DNA from: a virus
Reading direction: 5' to 3' (one strand)
Length of the DNA stretch: 31,452 nt
IMG/VR virus record: IMGVR_UViG_3300046005_002020
Coordinates: 1 to 31,452 of that record
Shown here: piece after piece, positions 29,241 through 31,452 of the stretch
How the letters are laid out: every line of letters begins with the position of its first letter
Position numbering within the stretch: position 1 is the stretch's first letter
The notes under the pieces: generated by a model
The model's database searches: none
The model's input: the letters and a program-made list of their open reading frames with translations, nothing else
What the model was told of the DNA's origin: nothing
Made by a program: the position numbers and the translations under genes

Positions 29241-29263
29241 TAAGTCACTGATTACTTATTATA
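29241..29263. promoter_or_regulatory. Palindromic operator-like site with adjacent -10 TATAAT, HNH gene
   Basis: TAAGTCACTGATTACTTA (29241-29258). On the minus strand TATAAT (29263-29258) shares its last T with the palindrome. The site ends eight bases before the HNH gene ATG. Confidence 0.75.
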
Positions 29264-29303
29264 TTACAAATAAAAAGCTTTGTAATCTCATTACCAAATC
29301 AAA

Positions 29304-29327
29304 TGCAGTAAATAGTGTTATACTGCA
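29304..29327. promoter_or_regulatory. Separate inverted repeat with -10-like TATACT, upstream of the RHH-like gene
   Basis: TGCAGTA (29304-29310) and TACTGCA (29321-29327) form a perfect 7-bp inverted repeat across a 10-base spacer. TATACT (29319-29324) lies in its right arm. A related half-site, TGCTGTATA, occurs at 29338. It is different from the 18-bp operator and probably serves the gene to its right, perhaps by autoregulation. Confidence 0.6.
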
Positions 29328-29353
29328 ATTTTTAATTTGCTGTATAAAATACT

Positions 29354-29674
29354 ATGACTATTACCAAAAAAATTGCTGACTCAAGAAGAACCATCACCCT
29401 AACATCGGAAACTGGAGATAAGCTTAAAGCCTTCGCTAGAAAACATAATTTAAAAATGTATGAAGCCGTAGACTCTATGGTTGATGTTATTAATGACAAT
29501 GAAGAAGTTGGTAACATGGTCGCTAAATTAACTAAAGAACGATCTCATTTTAAAAAAGCCGACAACGAAATCTTTTCAAAGAAGGTGGGTAAGTTACCTA
29601 CTGATCTTCAGGACAAACTTAAATCCATGTCAACTGAACAACTCTCGGCTTTTCTGAGCAAAGCTGGCTTATAA
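29354..29674 (+). CDS. Small ribbon-helix-helix-like protein
   Basis: This 106-aa protein's residues 10-50 (RRTITLTSETGDKLKAFARK, then LKMYEAVDSMVDVIND) have the strand-helix-helix pattern of ribbon-helix-helix DNA-binding proteins. The rest is Lys/Glu/Ser helical. It is the only plus-strand gene in this stretch. It has its own inverted-repeat promoter region and a strong terminator after it, so it is a one-gene unit. It could be a regulator (candidate for the operator protein) or a plasmid/phage copy-control type factor. No Shine-Dalgarno is obvious. Confidence 0.65.
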   Translation: MTITKKIADSRRTITLTSETGDKLKAFARKHNLKMYEAVDSMVDVINDNEEVGNMVAKLTKERSHFKKADNEIFSKKVGKLPTDLQDKLKSMSTEQLSAFLSKAGL

Positions 29675-29710
29675 AAGGGCTATTTAGAAACTATCTCGAT
29701 TGACAAAGAT

Positions 29711-29733
29711 AAGGGGCTTTAGCCCCTTTTTTT
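29711..29733 (+). terminator. Intrinsic terminator after the RHH-like gene
   Basis: An 8-bp stem AAGGGGCT / AGCCCCTT with a two-base loop is followed by TTTTT on the plus strand. It is a textbook Rho-independent terminator, 37 bases after the stop. Confidence 0.9.
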
Positions 29734-29770
29734 GTTCGACTAAGTTTAATGTCCAAAATAATCAAGTGGT

Positions 29771-29875
29771 TAGGCGGTTAATGGGTATAAGGATTCAATT
29801 GTAAATAGGTCGGCTAGGGTATAAGGATTCATAATCCAGATAGGCGGCTAGGATATAAGGGGTCGTTATTTTCGA
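29771..29875. repeat. Three imperfect 35-bp tandem repeats
   Basis: The units start at 29771, 29806 and 29841, each opening TAGG(T)CGG and containing TATAAGG. The first two share GGGTATAAGGATTCA and the third is degenerate toward its end. The rest of the 29675-29986 gap holds terminators on each side and a purine-rich stretch (29870-29896). Exact 35-bp phasing suggests protein-binding iterons. Confidence 0.75.
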
Positions 29876-29944
29876 GGAGGAATGTTGGGGTGGAGGTAGA
29901 CCACACAGCAAAATCGCTCTAGGACTTCGACTATTTTAAAAATA

Positions 29945-29979
29945 AATAGTGAGCGAGTTTTTTAGACTCGCTCACTATT
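29945..29979. terminator. Strong terminator after the 173-aa gene
   Basis: A perfect 14-bp stem (AATAGTGAGCGAGT with ACTCGCTCACTATT) with a 7-base loop. On the minus strand it is followed by TATTTTTAAA, 7 bases after the stop of the 29987-30508 gene. It could work in both directions. Confidence 0.85.
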
Positions 29980-29986
29980 AACAAGC

Positions 29987-30508
29987 TTAATTGATCATCA
30001 ATCTAGTATCTTTACTCAATTTATTGATGATCATAGTTTTTTCATCAATTGAAGTATCAACACTGATAATTTTAAAAAATGCTAACGCTTTAACTGCGTT
30101 AGATATTCTACTGTAACATTGTGTCGTGTCGATCATGATACGTTCAATGCTAGCACTAACATTTTGATCTTTGCTTGTTAGCTTGTTAATTGACGCGATA
30201 GCATAATCAATTATTGAGCTATATTTTGCGTCATTATTTAGATACTTTGCAACGTCAAGTATACGTTGCGCAGTCTTATAATTTTTAGCATCAAGTAAAT
30301 ATTCAAGTGCTTGCTCACTGCTAGCATTGACAATTATTGTTAAAACTTCAATTGAAGTTTTGCAAAAAATTGCATTCACTTTTAATCTATTAATCATGTT
30401 TTTTTGCAGTGCAATTGCTTTGTCATCTGACACTGCAATTAAATTAGATTGCAAAGATACTTCTACTTCATTAGCTTTAAAAGATACTGCGTTTAATAAT
30501 TTGCTCAT
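29987..30508 (-). CDS. Hypothetical 173-aa helical protein
   Basis: I do not recognise this protein. It is mostly helical, with segments TSIEVLTIIVNASSEQALEY, KTAQRILDVAKYLNNDAKYS, SIERIMIDTTQCYSRISNAV and a basic/hydrophobic C-terminus. There are no membrane segments or known motifs. It has a private terminator and a pair of palindromes (30539-30579) at its 5' side, so it is a separately regulated unit. It lies in a gene-poor area, possibly lysogenic or host-interaction genes. Confidence 0.55.
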   Translation of the reverse strand: MSKLLNAVSFKANEVEVSLQSNLIAVSDDKAIALQKNMINRLKVNAIFCKTSIEVLTIIVNASSEQALEYLLDAKNYKTAQRILDVAKYLNNDAKYSSIIDYAIASINKLTSKDQNVSASIERIMIDTTQCYSRISNAVKALAFFKIISVDTSIDEKTMIINKLSKDTRLMIN

Positions 30509-30538
30509 TTTAATATACTCATATTAGAGAAAAAGAAG

Positions 30539-30579
30539 CTTAACAAGCTTGTTAAGCAGTTAAGCGAATCACTTAACTT
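30539..30579. promoter_or_regulatory. Two adjacent palindromes upstream of the 173-aa gene
   Basis: GCTTAACAAGCTTGTTAAGC (30539-30558) is a perfect 20-bp palindrome. Directly beside it, AGTTAAG and CTTAACT (30559-30579) pair across a 7-base spacer. The half-site GTTAAG/CTTAAC thus occurs four times in 40 bp, as expected for a dimeric regulator binding twice. It is unlike the 18-bp operator. Confidence 0.65.
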
Positions 30580-31060
30580 GCTGACTATTTTACAGAAAAA
30601 AACAAATAATGCAAATTATTTTTTAGTTCATTTTTTATGCTTGCAAGCTATTGATTTATATAATAAAAAAGTGAATTTAAACGAAAAAGAAAAAGTAATA
30701 CTAACACATGACTTTCGTATAAACGTCGCTCAAATCGCTTATTTGATAGCTTAAAATCGATTTAATGATTTTATTCTATGCTCAAAATAAAAAATTACTG
30801 TAAAATTATTTTCACTTCAATTATTGCAGTTTTTTTATTTGTCAATCTTTTTTGTAATTAAAAATAAATTTGCATTATATTTTTTTTTGTGATAGTGGCA
30901 ATAACATACTATTTTACTATGTTATTATTGTAACTTATTGATTTTTATACATTTTTAATAATTACTTAGTATTTTACTCTGTTATTATTTGTAAGTTATT
31001 GATTTTGTTGATTTATTTTTTTTCCAGAAAAAATCTCCTAATCTGTACAAATTTCCACCC
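30580..31060. other. AT-rich non-coding stretch with one direct repeat
   Basis: I see no gene. A ~36-bp unit, starting TATTTTACT and containing GTTATTATT, occurs at 30910-30945 and again at 30970-31006, 60 bases apart, with few changes. ATAACATA/TATGTTAT (30901-30925) is a small inverted repeat on its left side. Poly-T and poly-A runs dominate the rest. It could be an AT-rich replication or control region, but no origin motif is visible. Confidence 0.6.
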
Positions 31061-31366
31061 ATCAAGTTGCCCCCGATCGCATCCGATTCCGCAGCCGATT
31101 TCAGCAGCCGATCGACCACCTAGGTCAAACCTATATAAGCCCGTCCCATGACTCGCCCCAGCTCGGGCAATCATGATGCGGGGCAGCCGATCACCAACAG
31201 GCATTTGCCGAGGTAGCTCCAACTTGGTAAGATCAAATCTGTACGGAATTCCAGACCCGATCATTTAGCGGTTATTCCAGACCCGATCACACATGATCAA
31301 GCCTGACCGATCGCATGACCTTGGGCATGTAGCAGACAAAAGAAAGGGAGCGTTTAGCTCCCGATC
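31061..31366. other. GC-richer island dense in CCGATC / GATC motifs
   Basis: The composition changes abruptly from the AT-rich DNA to its left. There are nine GATC sites in about 290 bp, seven of them preceded by CC, plus GCAGCCGAT three times (31091, 31104, 31183) and a 16-bp direct repeat ATTCCAGACCCGATCA at 31248-31263 and 31274-31289. An 83-codon frame exists here, but it is made of these repeats and I do not consider it a gene. Confidence 0.7.
31346..31362 (-). terminator. Intrinsic terminator for the partial gene at the right edge
   Basis: On the minus strand GGGAGC-TAAAC-GCTCCC is a 6-bp GC-rich stem followed by TTTCTTTT. It lies seven bases after the stop of the partial gene. Confidence 0.75.
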
Positions 31367-31368
31367 AA

Positions 31369-31452
31369 TTAGAAAGATTTGGCTTTTTTAAACAGAAACA
31401 GAGATGATGCGGTTAATGCCATCATAATTAGAATGTCTATCATCTTAGATCT
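31369..31452 (-). CDS. Partial or very short hydrophobic peptide at window edge
   Basis: The frame is open from the right edge to a TAA at 31371-31369. From ATG 31443 it reads M-I-D-I-L-I-M-M-A-L-T-A-S-S-L-F-L-F then K-K-A-K-S-F, a membrane helix with a basic tail. It may be a complete 24-aa peptide (the type-I toxin or small membrane protein kind) or the C-terminus of a gene lying to the right. A terminator follows at once, which supports transcription through it. Confidence 0.4.
   Translation of the reverse strand, partial: RSKMIDILIMMALTASSLFLFKKAKSF

Noticed and set aside
31013-31264. 83-codon minus-strand frame in the GATC-rich island
   Set aside because: The protein would contain repeated Y-R-F-D-L and Gly/Arg-rich parts that come from the DNA repeats; there is no good start. 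More likely non-coding.

Overview
The window reads as part of a temperate, tailed (siphovirus) bacteriophage genome from an AT-rich proteobacterial host. A lambda-type leftward tail and head gene order, an integrase next to a tRNA-derived attachment core, two tRNA genes with encoded CCA ends and Shine-Dalgarno-led genes all fit this. The host is probably a gammaproteobacterium, but that is inference. No lysis genes, replication initiator or obvious CI-type repressor lie in the window, so the genome continues beyond it.

Layout. Positions 1-20213 are the late operon, read right to left: TerS, TerL, portal, scaffold, major capsid, connector and head-tail joining genes, tail terminator, tail tube, G/GT chaperones with a programmed -1 frameshift site, tape measure, M, L, K, I and J (TipJ). 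J runs off the left edge and carries a Hint (intein-like) domain near its N-terminus. Positions 20363-23584, also minus strand, hold a winged-helix protein, a small membrane protein, an ABC-ATPase/GNAT fusion, a ParB-like protein, another small membrane protein, a Cys-rich mini-protein and a second ParB-like protein. This looks like a DNA-modification or partition-type accessory module. Positions 23674-26533 are plus strand: a UvsW-like SF2 helicase followed by five small, mostly overlapping genes, ending in a 57-codon gene.

Positions 26534-26777 form an attP-like region: repeated GCAACG motifs, the 3' half of a CAT-anticodon tRNA as core, then more GCAACG motifs inside the integrase 3' end. 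The tyrosine integrase and an overlapping excisionase-like HTH gene follow. Next come tRNA-Thr and tRNA-Asn (minus) separated by three large, abutting inverted repeats, then a small basic protein, a membrane-anchored HNH protein, a plus-strand ribbon-helix-helix-like protein, three 35-bp tandem repeats, an unknown 173-aa gene and about 860 bp of apparently non-coding DNA. The last part is a GATC-rich island that differs in composition from everything else.

Control. An 18-bp palindrome, close to TAAGTCACTGGTGACTTA, recurs at least eleven times from 5566 to 29258. It almost always lies between genes and usually just downstream of a -10-like hexamer. It is the best candidate for a phage-wide operator and ties together the late operon, the accessory module, the helicase operon and the genes right of the integrase. 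Because it occurs on both sides of the tRNA core, and integrase-type repeats flank the core on both sides, the sequence is best explained as a phage genome with an intact attP rather than a prophage-chromosome junction.
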